From Fennellomyces sp. T-0311 (Eukaryota > Mucoromycota > Mucoromycetes > Mucorales > Lichtheimiaceae), in NCBI GenBank assembly GCA_025266875.1, contig JALLLT010000005.1:1364001-1428000 (forward strand): a stretch of DNA of 64,000 nucleotides, written 5' to 3'. This document shows positions 11,177 to 24,500 of this stretch, piece after piece; position 1 is the first letter of the stretch, and each line of letters starts with the position of its first letter. The position numbers were made by a program, and so were the translations under genes. The notes beneath the pieces were generated by a model. That model was not told the DNA's origin and ran no database searches. It saw nothing but the letters and a program-made list of their open reading frames with translations.

Positions 11177-14100
11177 TGCAACTTGATTTCGATTGAAATG
11201 TCACTACTATTCACAAAGGCTTCAGATCCTTCACCGATGTTTTGCACTGACTCTCCCATTTACTGCAATGGAGCGAGCATTCACTGATTGCTTGAATGTC
11301 GATTGCACAAATTGTCAAAAACTCGACACCAATTTCAAACGAGATTGTAGTATAGTACAAGCCAAGTTCTGGTGTCTCCGCCTTCGCTGTGTCACTTTCT
11401 AGTGCATTAAAATAAAAATTGATATAGAAGTTATCATCTTCCTTGCTGCGGACACAACGTATGGTGCCTATTTTTAAACCCAAACGATTACACATAACTT
11501 ATTAACGACAGTTTCGCAAGCTGGACGAAAATAAGTGCTCTTCACGAGCTCAAGAGATGCGATTGTTGCATACGAATGGCCAAAACCAGGTGCAACGAAG
11601 GCAATTGTGGTGACTATAAATAGTTTATCCGCTAACTATAATCACTACACTACGAATCTCCTTTGGGCAAAAAAAAGACATGATGGTAGCGTATGCCAGC
11701 ATAAATGTCAGTAATCCATTTAAAGATAAATCAGATACATTGTAAGCACTCTTCGCTCGATTAAGTCGGTGGCTAGAGTCGTTAATCCGTTGATCTGTAA
11801 AGGCAGAGGACTCATAACATGCGAGCTCTTCTATTAAATCAACTAAATCTATTGAAGGTGCCATGTCATTTGCTTCACATGAGCATAACATATCATAAAG
11901 CAATTTTATGAGCTACTTATCAATCATGGGCGTCCAAGAGCTTGTGACATACTGATACAATTACTTGCCATATTATGATTAATTTAATGTACGGAAAGTT
12001 TCTTTAATAAATATGGACGTGCAGGCGACGATGGACGCTGAAAAGAGGAACGAAGAATATAAACTGGATGATAAAGGCTTCTATCAAGGACCAAAGTTCA
12101 TTCCCAGTCTACTTGATATCATCTTATGTAAAATAAAAATGAGAATACTGGACTAAGCGTCACATGGACTCGGTTTGTAAGCTACATAGTGTTGACTCAG
12201 TACTGCAACATGCAAACATTTTGCCTGATAGTTTCATTTGCACTTGTGGATCATCAAAGGTACCACAGAAGCACTACACTTACTCAAAAACTGGCAAAAT
12301 GTCTTGGGCTCAAGTGTCAGTTTCTAACACATAAAAAGTACCAATGTACCTTTATCTCGCTTAACGCTTTCAACAACGTCAAAAGTACTAAAATAGCTTC
12401 AAAGAAAGTGTCAACGTTTTTAGCTTCCATTACCCAGTGTATTACACTGCTTCTATAAGCTATACATCGTGTCATTGCTTTTGGAAGATATCGTCCAAAT
12501 CCATACCTTTCACGAAAATGGTATGCTCAGGAATGATAAACGGAATTCCAGTATTCCGACTGCATGACTGTCTTTAGAACATCTCGGTATTTGAGCCAGT
12601 CGATGCCGCGGAATATGGTTCACAGCTATAACGGTTTGTATTTGTTTTGTCCACTAATTTTGCTACAAGATCATAATAAACCAACACATTCTGCAGCCAT
12701 CGAAAGCGCCGATCAATCCGAGCTGCAACAAACTCAAATTTGCAAAAAGTTGAATGAAATGATTTCCTTGGTTGCACCTTGGATACCGAGCTGCGTTTTC
12801 ATACTGAATAATATACACATGGCTCTAAGGAGCTAATCGTTAGACTGCATATCAGTATGCATGCTGCAGAAAAAAGAGAAGGTTTCTCGAATTCATTATC
12901 ATGCACTGCAGCCTATTCAAATATTTTCTTCGTTTTGCTGCATCCATTACATCATTCGTGGATTCACAAAATAGGCTTGTTGTGTATGGGTGATACATGG
13001 AGAAAAGTACGCTCAGCCCCGTCGAGCGCCGAGAAAAAAGGAGAGCCATACTATAAACGTCCAGCCAGCAACGTAAGAATATCTAAAAACAAAGGTGAGT
13101 GTACATGTATACCCACATGCTTCTGTTTGGAAAAAAATACATCCAGTAGTTTGTCGTGATGTGTGCGCCGCAATTACCAGTTTAAGAATCTTATTGGTAA
13201 CCTAAGGTTAAGATTAAAACCTTGCTTGTGGTGACTAGTGGCTAAGTAATAGAACGATACGCCATCAGAGCAAACTATGCGATGCGAAATCAAAGATGTT
13301 GTCCATAAAAGGGCTTGTTTGTTGTTGGTCATTCTACTCGTGCAAAAAAAAACACCAAGTACAGCAATACGACGTATATCTTTCGGTTAGCACATAATGC
13401 CTCACCGTGCAAGTGCTTCATAATAAACAATGTACTGGCGCATGATGTGAGTGATATAAGTGCTGACCCTATGCAACAGAAAAAAGCTCACATGTTGCAG
13501 CTGTAGGAAAGGAAAGGTCTTGCTTTAGCTAAATGGACTATTTTCATCCACGATAAGCATAATCGATGTACAGCTGGTATAGATTAAAACCACCCATTAT
13601 CTGGATTGACAGACAGTTAGATACAGAGCTAACCCACATTAACGGATGAATCAGTTACATACAGATTCATTGATACCAAGTACCGCCCTTAGCCTTGGTA
13701 ACTATCACGATTTGAGTCCTCTCCTATTCTAATCGACGGTAAACAGTGCAGATCTTCTCCGATCGCTTTGTGCATGAACGATCTCCGGTGTTCCGGGATA
13801 AGCAAACAGAGAACTGACGTTCACAAGAGGAATTGCAGGATCAATGTATCTCGGTCCAAAGTCCCCGCACGCTCACACACCTTTTAAGGATAGCAATAGT
13901 ATCTGGGTAAATTTTACCATAGATACATACCCATGGGAAATGAACAATGGTAGCTCAGTTCCAATGCATGGGATGTGAAACGGAATACAGATGTGAGAAA
14001 CGCCAAGCAGGTCGCAGATCTGTTTGCGCAAGGAATCTTGAGAACCCCCATTGTGCAAGTGGTCGATCATTTGAGTATGACAAGAAAACTGTTTTCTTTT

Positions 14101-14189
14101 GATTTTTTTATGTATTTACACAAGCACCCAAATGGATACTCCCTACAACTCTAATTCTACAAATGAAAAAGAACAAGAAAAAAAGCAAA
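11177..14189. other. long gene-poor region with degraded coding fragments
   Basis: No intact gene is convincing. Short plus-strand frames near 12012-12152 (EEYKLDDKGFYQGPKFIPSL) and 12164-12334 (FICTCGSSK, a C-x-C motif) look protein-like and lie in successive frames, as in a decayed transposon or gene. Minus-strand ORFs at 11211-11495 and 11625-11903 have no recognisable motif. The tract is AT-rich. Confidence 0.4.
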
Positions 14190-15081
14190 CTAAAAGTCGC
14201 TTGAGGTTTCTTCATCATACAAGTCGTTGTAGATGGTCATGATAAGATCGCCGACGCGGGACTCTAGTTCGGAGCGCAAATCCGCTCTGGCGGCCCTCAG
14301 CCAGGTCTCTAAGAACCGAGTGTCGTTGTCCCACTTGCTGCAGCCTTGCATCCAGAGCATCCGATGGATAAAGCGATGACCAGCATTCACAATATAGTCA
14401 GTGATGGACATTTTGATCGACAAATGTGACTCCTCGTCATTGGCAGCAGCTTCGTCACAGGCATTGAGGTCATGACGCAAACGATCTAACAAGTCAAAAT
14501 CTTCAAAGACTTGTGTAAGGCGGTGTCCAACCGCAAGGTTGAGGGAGTAGAGCGCAGAAGCGACTTGGTGTTGTGGTACAGGTGGTGGTGCATCCGTCGT
14601 CATCAGCGTAGCGTCCAAGGCATCGTAGTCGGGCCATACAGCGGGCAACGCTTCGCCGACAACCCCGCGGATAGCTCCAAATACGCGTGCGTTCAGTTGG
14701 TGTAGTTGATTACCAATATATCCAGGCATTTTAGCAAGGCACCCATCTATTTTAAAACAACTTGGTATAAGTAAATGGGGCATGGAGGAAAAAAAGGAGA
14801 CATTTATGCGTACCTTGCAGTGGTGACCCGCGCAGCGTCGTCGCTTGGGACTGGAGCAGTTTTAATTTCTTGGTACGCGGTGAGTGTGTTAACATGACCA
14901 AGAGATCTTCTGTATGCGCGCTCAAGACATCGTCGACAACCGTTTCGTAGAAACCTTCGATGGTGTCACGAACCATGACGGCATTTGACAGTGGCCACTC
15001 GTCTTGTTGTTGTTGGAATTTCAACGGCAGTGCAGCGCAGAAATAAAAAAGGCTGGCGAGAAACAAAATTGATGATAGCAT
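14190..15081 (-). CDS. secreted protein of unknown function
   Basis: Two exons, complement(join(14190-14746, 14814-15081)), with a 67-bp intron, encode 274 residues. The first about 20 residues are a clear signal peptide (MLSSILFLASLFYFCAALPL). The mature part is helical-looking and acidic, with paired tryptophans (WMQGCSKW, ETWLRAA) and no domain I recognise. No membrane segment follows the signal, so secretion or a luminal location is likely. A TATA-like element lies on the same strand about 170 bp upstream. It is isolated between two gene-poor regions. Confidence 0.72.
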
Positions 15082-15250
15082 TGTTCGTTTGTTGTTGTTA
15101 AGTTGTTTTTTTGAATGAAAATGACTGTACAAGGGGGGTGTTAATAAAGACAACCAATTGACCAGCAAAAGGAGTTTTTGTGTGGTAAAATGACAGAGAA
15201 GAGTGAGAGAGAGATAGTGAAAGGAACGCGGACCTGCAAGGGGACAGCGC

Positions 15251-15258
15251 TTTTATAA
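15251..15258 (-). promoter_or_regulatory. TATA-like element of the secreted-protein gene
   Basis: Read on the minus strand this is TTATAAAA, about 170 bp before the start codon at 15081. A purine-rich tract (GA repeats on the plus strand near 15190-15220) lies between. Confidence 0.4.
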
Positions 15259-18200
15259 CAAGTCGTAACGCACAGATCCGCGTGACACACAGTTACACTA
15301 ATTGCTAGTTGCTTTTTTGGTAGATCATTGTTGACCTCTCGGCGGAGCTTACCTAAAGCCTTTTTGCGGACTGCAGGAGGTGTTATTTTGTTGTGCATAT
15401 CGTAAGGTTAATCCATGTCCCGGTTGCCATCGCTACATATCGACACATCTTAAAGGGGACCAAGGGAAAGCAAGGTGGGCTGTGTTTCAGTGCAACCCAC
15501 ACCATTGGTTTATACTCAAGCACACCACTAGTCTAGTGCAAGGTAATACAGTTCATAGTTCCCGGTAAACCTTATATCGCGGCATTCTCTTTATTTTTGC
15601 TGGCCACACGTCAAGCATGCTTGTTACCGTGCATAAAGAATATCATTTCAGTGCAGTGTTTTGCAGATCACCAGTCAACTGAGCACGGAACATTGCCCCT
15701 TTTCGTCCGAGTTGCAAGCGCCGTCGGTCCACCTTATGGATCCAAACCATCGGCCTTTCCCAACGAAAAAATTCTGACGCTTACCATTTTAGGCTCGGGT
15801 GCCGTATATAACAAGCATCTTCGCAAATGAAGCAAGCTGAGCTCGACAAACAATAGAGCAACATGGGTGATATTGGCAATTAGGTAAATGGTTACCCATT
15901 CTGGAGGTACGTGCGCTTTTTTTCTTTTTCTTGCGGCGATACACTCCATACTCCGCGTGTAAAAAATCATCTTCGGACCAATGCTCTTTTTTTTTTCTGC
16001 TTGCCATATGACATTCGCTCCCAATCTGCCTAAACAGGAAAAGACCATCGTAGTCCCATTCCAGACATTCGCGCCGCAAACCCGCTTTTTTTCATTGCGG
16101 TCGATCGGGTAATCTCAACCATTGGGCATGCATGGAGCTATGGTTTGTTGAAAAAACGCCAAGCGCGTCTCTGGTTTATTTGCAATATGAAAAATTAAAG
16201 GGGTAACAGAAACTCGGCAACGAATACAAAATGGTTACAACAGGGCTGAGCAGCGGGAGATAACGGTGAGTATGGGTCGTTCGACTTGTGTCAGCGAACA
16301 GAAAATGGCCCATTTCTATAGCGGGGAGCCATTTTTCAGAGTGTACGCTGCTTCGAGTGCCCAAAAGCGAGTACTGCGTAACGATCGTATCCTCCACGTG
16401 TGTTTCCCTACGCTATGACCTTGCGATGATGTATTTCCACAACCATTGGGGATGAGACTTTCTGTTCTGTGATCAATGAGTGGATAGGCATCCAATATGT
16501 GCGCACTCTCAATGGCCTTTTGTATGTCAGTGCTGCCTTATGAAAGCTCAGGAATGTTGTGAATAAAAGAATGATGCCATCGGATGCCCTGGTAACGACC
16601 AAACCATCGGTGACATGTTTATTCTTTGAAGTAGCACGCAACCTCCATTAAATAAGCCCATCTTTTCTCATAAGGCCATCACAGTCATTCGACAACTTCT
16701 ATTTCTTCGTAGATAAGGCTATGAACCATTTTTCCGCCACTATAATGAGTCATCTCCACTATGACTTTTTTCCCCCGAAAGATCCAGCAAAATAAACAGC
16801 GCGACGAATGCCACAGAGCTCGTACAGACAATGGTAGTTGTTATTGTAGAGCTTTTTGCACGACCACGATTGCTGAGCAACAATCCATACTGTCACCAAG
16901 CAACCATTGTCGATTGTACAAAAAGTCGAAACGTTTCTTTGTGCAACGGGAATTTCTCATCTCAACACCGATCTTTTTCTTTTGTGGAGCATGAAACCGG
17001 AAGAAGATCGAACCCGAGTAATTTTCGTGTTGCTAAAGCCGTTCTAAAAAGGCCTCGCTTTGAACAAGCCTTTTACTTGCATACGGATTGTGCAGCGCGG
17101 AAAAGTAATACTTGCAATTTTAGCCTTTACTTGCGGCGCATGAGCAACGGTGAAAAACATCTTGTGCAACCATGTTTCTTCATTGATCCTTTGTTTGTCC
17201 GGAGGTCCCTGTGCAAAAAGAAAAAAACGTTACATAGTCCGAGCACGAATGGATAAAGGACTTGCCATATTCAAAAGTATGAGTGCAACAAAACCCAGCG
17301 TACGACAAACAATCCGACAAGAAACTGGAGATGTTTCCGGCGTTAATTAGCTCCGTAGAATAATGTATTTCCCCGTATCCGATGGATTGAGCGTCATAGG
17401 ATCGATACTGAAGCGTCTCGTAGTTGAATATTTCCTGGAATGGGACATTGTAAGTATCGCAGTAACGTTCCCACGATGGCCCATCAATTGACATCTGTCA
17501 ATGTTTGAAAAACGAACGGGTATATTGTTGTGCACATGGCCGTGGTCCCAGATACGTACGACATTTATGTAGCTTAATTACCTGTGATGAGGTAAATGAA
17601 ATCGGCAAAATCGCAAATTGTGCATATCGACTCACACAGATGAATCAAGTATCGAGATTGGATATAACTCCGTATGGGAAGATAACACAGCATGCAACAC
17701 ATGCGTACAAGATGCGCACACATGCGATTGTGTCATCTGCAGCCAAACAAACAAGTTGTCCCACGCCCTTGTAAGAGAAAAGTCATTAGCCCTCTTGATA
17801 TGTATCTCTGACACACTAAACAAATACTGGTGAAGTGATCTATTTGCATTACGACAGGGTTGAGCCAGCCTAATCAGGCAAACCGGCGATTCAATCGCAT
17901 AGTCATCCCCAACGACGAACATATCAGATGACGATTGAGCTCGGGTCCTCTGGTGTGGAATTCCATTGTAGCTACCTTTTGTCCTCACTCGCAAAACTGC
18001 TTTCTGCTATTCTATAGTCATTGTTACCATCAAAATTAGTAAGTAAACTCGTGTAAATATGTAGAAAAAGTAAATATTCTAGAAATACAGCGTCTTAGTG
18101 TTGGGAATAATATAAAAGTTGGGGAACCCATCACCATTTTTAGGTAGTGTCATTAAGGTTCAGTTTTAAACTTCGGGTAAATGAATGCAATTTTTCAGCT

Positions 18201-19312
18201 GCCAATCTAATCAATACAAAAATGACAATAAGCTAAATGAGTCTTCAACTTGAGCATCTTGGTATATTTCGTGTAGTCTTAAATACTCCACTTTAATTTA
18301 CTGGACTCCAAGATTTGATATGTCGTATCATATTTGCGTCCAATAAGAGCTTTACCGGTATCCTCAATGTTTGGTTGGGCTGTTAAATGGCTATCACTTA
18401 GCAACACTCTTGTTATCCAATTGTTCGGCTAGCTATATATCATTATACAATTTGACAAGGAGTGTATTAACTGATAATGCAACCGATTGGGTGTTCTGTG
18501 CTGCATGATTCGGTGAGCCCGTCAATTTTATTTCTTCTAAAAGTCTTGACGTGTGACATCTGCCTTGAATACACCAATAATAATAACAAATGCTGATATA
18601 TAAACTATCAAGCGCGTCTAATGCATGAGCATTTGGTCTTTTACAAGTGACTCATTTTCGCCCGAAAAAAATGGGTGGTGGAAAGCCATATCTATTGGAC
18701 TTTTCCTAATGGTTGACGCATGGTTTTCATCTCGGTGTAACACGAATTTCGACTTGGCGCTGTTCGAGGGTGCTTAATGCATGATGCCCAGTCATTATCA
18801 TTAGGCGCGCTATTAACGCGTCAAAGAAAAACAACATCCTGCTGCGCTACCCGCGTATCCGCGTTCCTGTTTTCTTTTGGACCATGTCCGATGAAAGGAA
18901 AGCCTGAAATATCTCAAAAGCCACTAAAGACCTGCCGGAACAAGTGTATATAAAATATGGGATGCAAAAAGTGCTCATTAATAGAACTTCCTCGTGATGT
19001 CATTTTTCTACGTTAAGACTGCGATTTTCGTAATCCTGACACGCGTCGCTTTCGCTTGATCTACATTTTGTTGCATACAATGGCATAACCTCAATTAACA
19101 CCGCACTCAAGCGCGCATTACAAGAAAATGAATGAACTTCATTTATTATCGTTCATTGATACACAACAAAGCCATGGTCGGTCGTTTACAGGAAGACATA
19201 TCTGGAAAGACGCTTGAGTAATCTGAATCGTAATGAGCTGCCTATCAAACTGGAAGTATTCTTGTGAGCCGGGCGACGACATTGTGAGTTTGAGTTGTTC
19301 ACTCGATCAAAG
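15259..19312. other. gene-poor region, nothing convincing
   Basis: Both strands contain only short open frames without recognisable motifs. The best is a minus-strand frame at 17180-17494, which reads protein-like near 17340-17494 but has no partner exons I can defend. A TATATAAAAT near 18947 might serve the small gene starting at 19313. Confidence 0.45.
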
Positions 19313-19943
19313 ATGCCACCAATGTAAGTATAGTTGAATTTGAAGATTGTGTTTAACAGGTTATGGCGGGAACATGTTGATCTGATTTGAATTACCAAAT
19401 GATTTTTTCAGTTACGTTTACGGCTGCGATAATTGCGCGTCGAAATGGACGGCCAGAAACACCCAAAAAGCAAAATTACACGCAAGACAAAGATGCCATG
19501 TAACGCGTACGCTCAAACAAATATCATGGTTGAAAGGTAGATTGAAAGAGTACGTTTATTTGTTTGAAGGTTTTCTAATATTGATACGTTAGTGGTACTC
19601 TAAGGTAATTTTTGGATTGTTCTTTCAACTGCTGTTACTTACGCGTTTTAATGATACGATAATAGAAACACGTCCTCCGAAATACCTGCCGCTGCCGGGT
19701 CCTTCATGCCTTAAACCTAAGGTGAAATGCCTGTTAACGATTACTAATAGCATCGCCTCTTTCGGAATGGAAGTCGATGAAGTGGACGGAAACCAAGAGT
19801 AAGTTTCCAATAATTGTTTTACTACGTTCATTAATGCGCATTGATTGGGTTTTTATTGCTGATACTAACGTTTTGAGCTTCATAGCGAGGGACATGCCGC
19901 CGTACTGCCACTAAGACTATCACGCCAGACGGACGTATTATGA
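19313..19943 (+). CDS. small four-exon gene with a CxxC/HxxxxxC zinc-finger-like N-terminus
   Basis: The model is join(19313-19323, 19412-19536, 19666-19798, 19886-19943), 108 residues. All three introns have GT..AG borders and the phases match. The N-terminus (MPPIYVYGCDNCASKW, then KAKLHARQRCHV) resembles a BED- or C2H2-like finger of the kind that opens Tnp2/KDZ transposases of fungi. The C-terminal part is short and acidic-to-basic with no transposase core. It may be a domesticated or truncated transposon N-terminus, or a coincidental open model. The exon structure, rather than the protein, is the main support. Confidence 0.45.
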
Positions 19944-20800
19944 GCCAGTCACTGTCGTCAACCAAACTGGGCGTATGCCGATGTTGGTAATGTTTGGTGC
20001 CTTTGCAGTTTATAAGGAAAACAATTGTCTCAGGGCTGAGCTAGTTGAAGAAAATGTAATCATCTGGCCAGTCAAAGGCAAAGCCCATGTCCAAGAAGAA
20101 GAGAATGTCGGTATGAAGCGCACATCGACTGTACCGCCTGTTTACTGCAGCGCATTCGAGTGGCCTTTGATCTTTGTGGAAAAAGACGGTCATTCAATGC
20201 AAATAGCGCTACTATGAACATCAGCGAAACGCTGTCCGTTCTGTGGCAGCTGTTGAATAAGATGATGGTTCTCTTGAAACCGAAAATTAATGCAAGATTG
20301 GCACCCTGTCTCCGAAAAATTTCTCAAAGAAAATAACTGATCAATTTTTGTTTTACTAGCCACCAATCATGCATAACAGAACAAACGCTTTTAAAAACCA
20401 AACGATACAATCATCTAATCGTCTGGCCATCAAATTATTTGCTCATATAAGACGGATGTGATTCCATGGAGACGTAAGCGATCAAACTTTGTATACATTT
20501 TTTCCAGCCGGATGTTATATTAATATTATCTTTAGAACAAACGTGGCCAAATGAAACGAGTTGCCAGCGACAATGCTGAACAACAGCCATCAGCAAAACG
20601 GTTTTCACCGGTATGTGCGCGATAAACGAGAAGAAGCAAGAGCCAATATTATGGCTACCTGTAGAACTCATCTCCCTGTGAAGTGTTTGGTGTAGTTATG
20701 TGTGTGTGGACGAAGTAATTCGTGAGACTCTTTAGAGGAGAGATTTATTCCGGAAAAGAGAGAAACACAAATTGAAAATAGACTATTCTTAAGCTACCGC
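19944..20800. other. intergenic, no supported gene
   Basis: An 80-residue plus-strand frame at 19975-20217 follows the small gene closely but has no recognisable motif and no good splice link to it. Nothing else is visible. Confidence 0.4.
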
Positions 20801-22358
20801 ATGTTACACCAGATACAACTCATTTGTCTCCCGATACCACTGGATACGACATCCTGTCCTGCTGCTCAAGTAGCCACTGAAGACTCACCTGGCGCACGAG
20901 TGACTCGAGATGATGATGGTGACGGTAGGGACGTTGAGCTTGACAACGAGGTATTTTGGATACTACCGGGGCTTTCTCACAACTAACACAACACAAAAGC
21001 ATCCATATCATCAATCCCCGGGCATTGACCTTGGTAATCAGCGCGTTGCATCACTGGCTCTCGACGACGAAATTGACGAGTTCTTCAATCCTATTGCTGA
21101 TTCGGTATTACGCCTTCCTCCTGGCTTCGATCTGGGACCAGTTCCTGAAGAACCATTGATGGTGGGCTCGGTCAACGTTGCCTCACGATTCCACACCTAT
21201 AAACATAAAGCCCTTCAGGCTGCCTGCAGCGGTAATGGTCTCCCAGTTGAGACACAAACGCACGAGATCGCGGTACTATCACAGGTTCTCACCCTAAAGC
21301 GGCGCCAGTACAGCAATATGGTGACTGACATCATTGGCAAAGAAGTACTCGACAGCCTTCATTCCAAGTACTGTGCTGATGCTCTGAAATACGACATCAA
21401 GTTACCCTCTGCAACCCTCTTGGAGATCAGCACCATCATCGATCAGTTGGCACAACCTGATCTGAAGAAGCATCCGCCTCGTCTGGCAATCATGTCGCAG
21501 CTGCTTGTGATCGCGTGTAAGGAAAGTTACAGTGTATCACATGTGATACTCGGCCTTTCTTTACTGTAAGTACTGTAGACTGTTTAATTGACCCACCACC
21601 GATCAGATGGCACTTAATAGTATTCTATAATTGCTGTAGGTTATCCAGGATTCCGAACATGTCGATCGCCAATGTCAACTGTATCAGCGAGTCGGAGCTA
21701 TGGAGTTGCTTCTATGATCCAATCCTGTCTGCCGTCCTCGCCGACCCAGACCAAGATGTTTTGCTCCGTTAGGTAAACAAAGTTACTCCAGAGGGCCAAA
21801 GCAAGTCATCACATAGCAGACCAGATGCAGTGATATCATATTCTCTCAGCCATGCTATGACAAAACAGTTGGCAATGGTGAAGCAAAGGTAGCCGAACCG
21901 ACTAGGAACACGGACGGCCTTTGCCGTCATCTGTTACGGTTGGTCATGTTTGGGAAAGGCGCCATTGACTCAGACACAACTACTACTTCCGTTACGCTTC
22001 AGATCCATGGTAAGTGCATGTGATCTCTTTTGAATGTAATAGTGGTTAATGGAGATAAACAGGATTCCACATCCGGTTTTACCTTGCAGAGCTAAAGCAC
22101 GAGGCAATGTATATACTCACTGAAATTGCGCACATACAAGTACCAGACTCGCTGGACACAATCTCCTCCCTCTTATCGATGACCACCTTGGATACGTTAG
22201 TTCGTCTGAATGATCTTATTGTACGTATCAAAGAAAGCAAGAAGAACATTTCCCCAACACCAGCGGACAGGAAGCGGCCGTCTCTGTCGACTCCCGAGCT
22301 TTGCAGGCTACTTGATCGGTCGGAGGATCACCACAGACATTGCCCTCTCTTATTTTAA
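20801..22358 (+). pseudogene. disabled multi-exon gene of an unknown Mucorales-type family
   Basis: Exons at 20801-20950, 21000-21565 and 21640 onward join cleanly and encode an acidic N-terminus followed by a helical region (ASLALDDEIDEFFNPI, KYDIKLPSATLLEIS). Exon 3 then meets an in-frame TAG at 21770-21772 and a frame shift near 21850. The protein continues as VGNGEAKVAEPTRNTDGLCR and, after one more clean intron ending near 22062, to 22358. From memory this resembles a multi-copy uncharacterised family in Mucorales genomes (DAVIS...GxGEVK motif), but I cannot verify that. Two lesions make a functional product unlikely. Confidence 0.6.
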
Positions 22359-23027
22359 ATACCCACAATCTGCACATCAAAAGTCACTGTATGCTACCAA
22401 TGTCAACGATCTTTCTGCTTAATATACCAACCCGCCTGCTACTATTCCCATAAACAATATACCCTTTTATTAATGAATAAAGCCGCACCCGATCTGATGC
22501 TCCAATATGAATGACCTCTACGGTTGCTCTTGTACGTCATCAGCCGTGGCATCAAAGAAATGCAAGGCCCGAGGCGATGAAGAGGTCGAGACATTGACTT
22601 CTTGAATGTGGCAATGGATATCTTCCGGAAAAAATATGTCTGGAAAAAATTGTTGTGTTGGATGACACTACCGTTTGTCATATCAAGGAAGTTGCGAGAG
22701 CGGTCGAAGGGCGTGGACTCAAGTAGCTTTAGCTCCTTCCTTACTTGTCCTTCTTGAACCCCATCGAGTTTTTCCGGTCCAAATTAAAGGCTGATTTTGC
22801 GCACGAGGGATTAACGACGGATGCATCCTTTCCTCTGATCAGCAAGTAGGAATCAGCAACTGTCAAGCATGGATAAAGCTCTCGTATTATTTTTCCCAGG
22901 ATGTCCCTTTGAAGAGCAGACAGTGTAGCTTGGCTTATCGCGATCAACCAAGATAGTGACTTGATTTATTTCTCGCGCCAGTGTTAAAGTACTCACGCCA
23001 ACGTGGAAGTGATGGGATACATGTCTT
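22359..23027. other. boundary region before the duplicated HET/TIP30 block
   Basis: Minus-strand frames at 22442-22681, 22741-22947 and 22853-23086 look partly protein-like (ILGKIIRELYPCLTVADSYL) but are unrecognised and overlapping. Similarity to the downstream HET gene begins abruptly near 23028, so this tract contains or abuts the duplication breakpoint. Confidence 0.4.
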
Positions 23028-23552
23028 TTCACTGCTTCGTAACTGGAAAGTGTATGCGCCTGACATCCAGTTTCCTCCATGTTCATATAGAAGCGGATGT
23101 CTCAGCCCAAAGTTTGAATTCTGCTGATAACTTCGTCTTTACACGAGATGGTCTACCGTGTTTGCCTCATGGAAGATACACACCTTTCACATCGACGGAT
23201 CTGACATTTGTTGCTGCAGCAGGCAATACACCGGCTCGGTTTACCAAAACTATGCATAATTATGGATTACAAGCAGCTCACTTTCTTCCAGTAAAAGTGT
23301 AAGACGAGGCTATCATCAACACTTTGCTGGCACCAACCTATACCGCCGGATTTCTATCGATAACAGAGGAACGTATGACCTGTATAGTCCCTTTGTGGGC
23401 ACCTATTTTACTCTACCGGCATTTATAATTACTATTCAGTTTTAAGTAAGGAGGAAGATGATCATTACAAAGCAATCGGTGTATGCATTTCAGATGGTGC
23501 ACTTATTGGCAATTTTACTGTAGAACCTGAAGCATTATTTCTTATCGAGTAA
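23028..23552 (+). pseudogene. HET-domain gene remnant, upstream copy (3' part only)
   Basis: This segment matches the last third of the intact HET gene (27503-28029). The shared protein runs from VTGKCM(R/H)LTSSFL through STDLTFVA to HFLPVK, then breaks with a TAA near 23300. Further matching pieces follow in other frames (KEEDDHYKAIGVCI). The HET domain itself is absent. Together with the next pseudogene it forms the upstream unit of a tandem duplication with an offset of about 4.47 kb. Confidence 0.8.
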
Positions 23553-24487
23553 TAAACCACGGGAGTTTTCTATCGTTGTCCGTAACTCGTTTGCTTTATG
23601 ATGTATGGCTTTTCAAAAAGTCTCGTAATCTCGCTATGGGCATAAATCATACGATACTAGAAGCAAGAGCGCATTGCTTACCTTAATTGGAAATACTGAT
23701 TGCGTGAATTTCCTCGCTTTTCTTATTTCTACTTTCCTCTTTCAAAAATGAGTTCGGGAGGTGTGGGCCATAAAATTGAATTAGTTTTGGGCGGCACTAG
23801 TAAGTTCCTCTGAAATGCCCAACTCGTGCACAATTGACAGCGGCTGATTCATAATTGCGATAAAGGCGACGCTGACAAACAAGTACTTTTGGATCTTTTG
23901 AAGAATGGCACTTATGAAAAAGTTGCTACTGTGGGCCGTCGTCCCGTGCAACTCGATGATAGTGTTCCTCAAGACAAGCTGGTATGTAACAGTTGTGAGC
24001 CTGTCAAAGTCATGAGTAACGCCCACCTAGGTGCAAAAAACTGTCGACTTTGAAAACTTAGATGCGTCTCGAGAAAATTTTAAGAATGTCAAGTAAGTTA
24101 ATTGCAGATACCCAAGCACGCTTAAAGTTGACTTTGTATAGTGATGTGTACTGTTGCTTGGCAACCACGCGTCACGATGCTGGAAGCGCTGAAGCTTTTC
24201 GACGCATTGATATCAAGGCTATGTCCTCAACTCAGCAAAGATAATTACTGAAGAAAACAAATCAACCACATTCGCATTATCGCCGGTACACTTTCTCTAC
24301 TGTTCATCAGGAGTATGTATTTTTTTGTGGGAGAAGCGGCAAGCTTTGAAAAAAAAAAATTAATAGATGTACTGGTTTTTTAGAGAGCTAACAAAAACTC
24401 GTCATTTGTATTTATGCAAAGCAAAGGTCAGACCGAAGAAGGCATAATCAAAACTGGGTTCGAGCGCGTCTCCATTTTTCGCCCCGG

Positions 24488-24500
24488 TATCCTTGAGCTC
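24488..24500 (+). repeat. target-site duplication, left (TATCCTTGAGCTC)
   Basis: Thirteen bases identical to 25530-25542 on the far side of the LINE fragment. In the intact paralogue the equivalent site occurs once. Confidence 0.9.
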
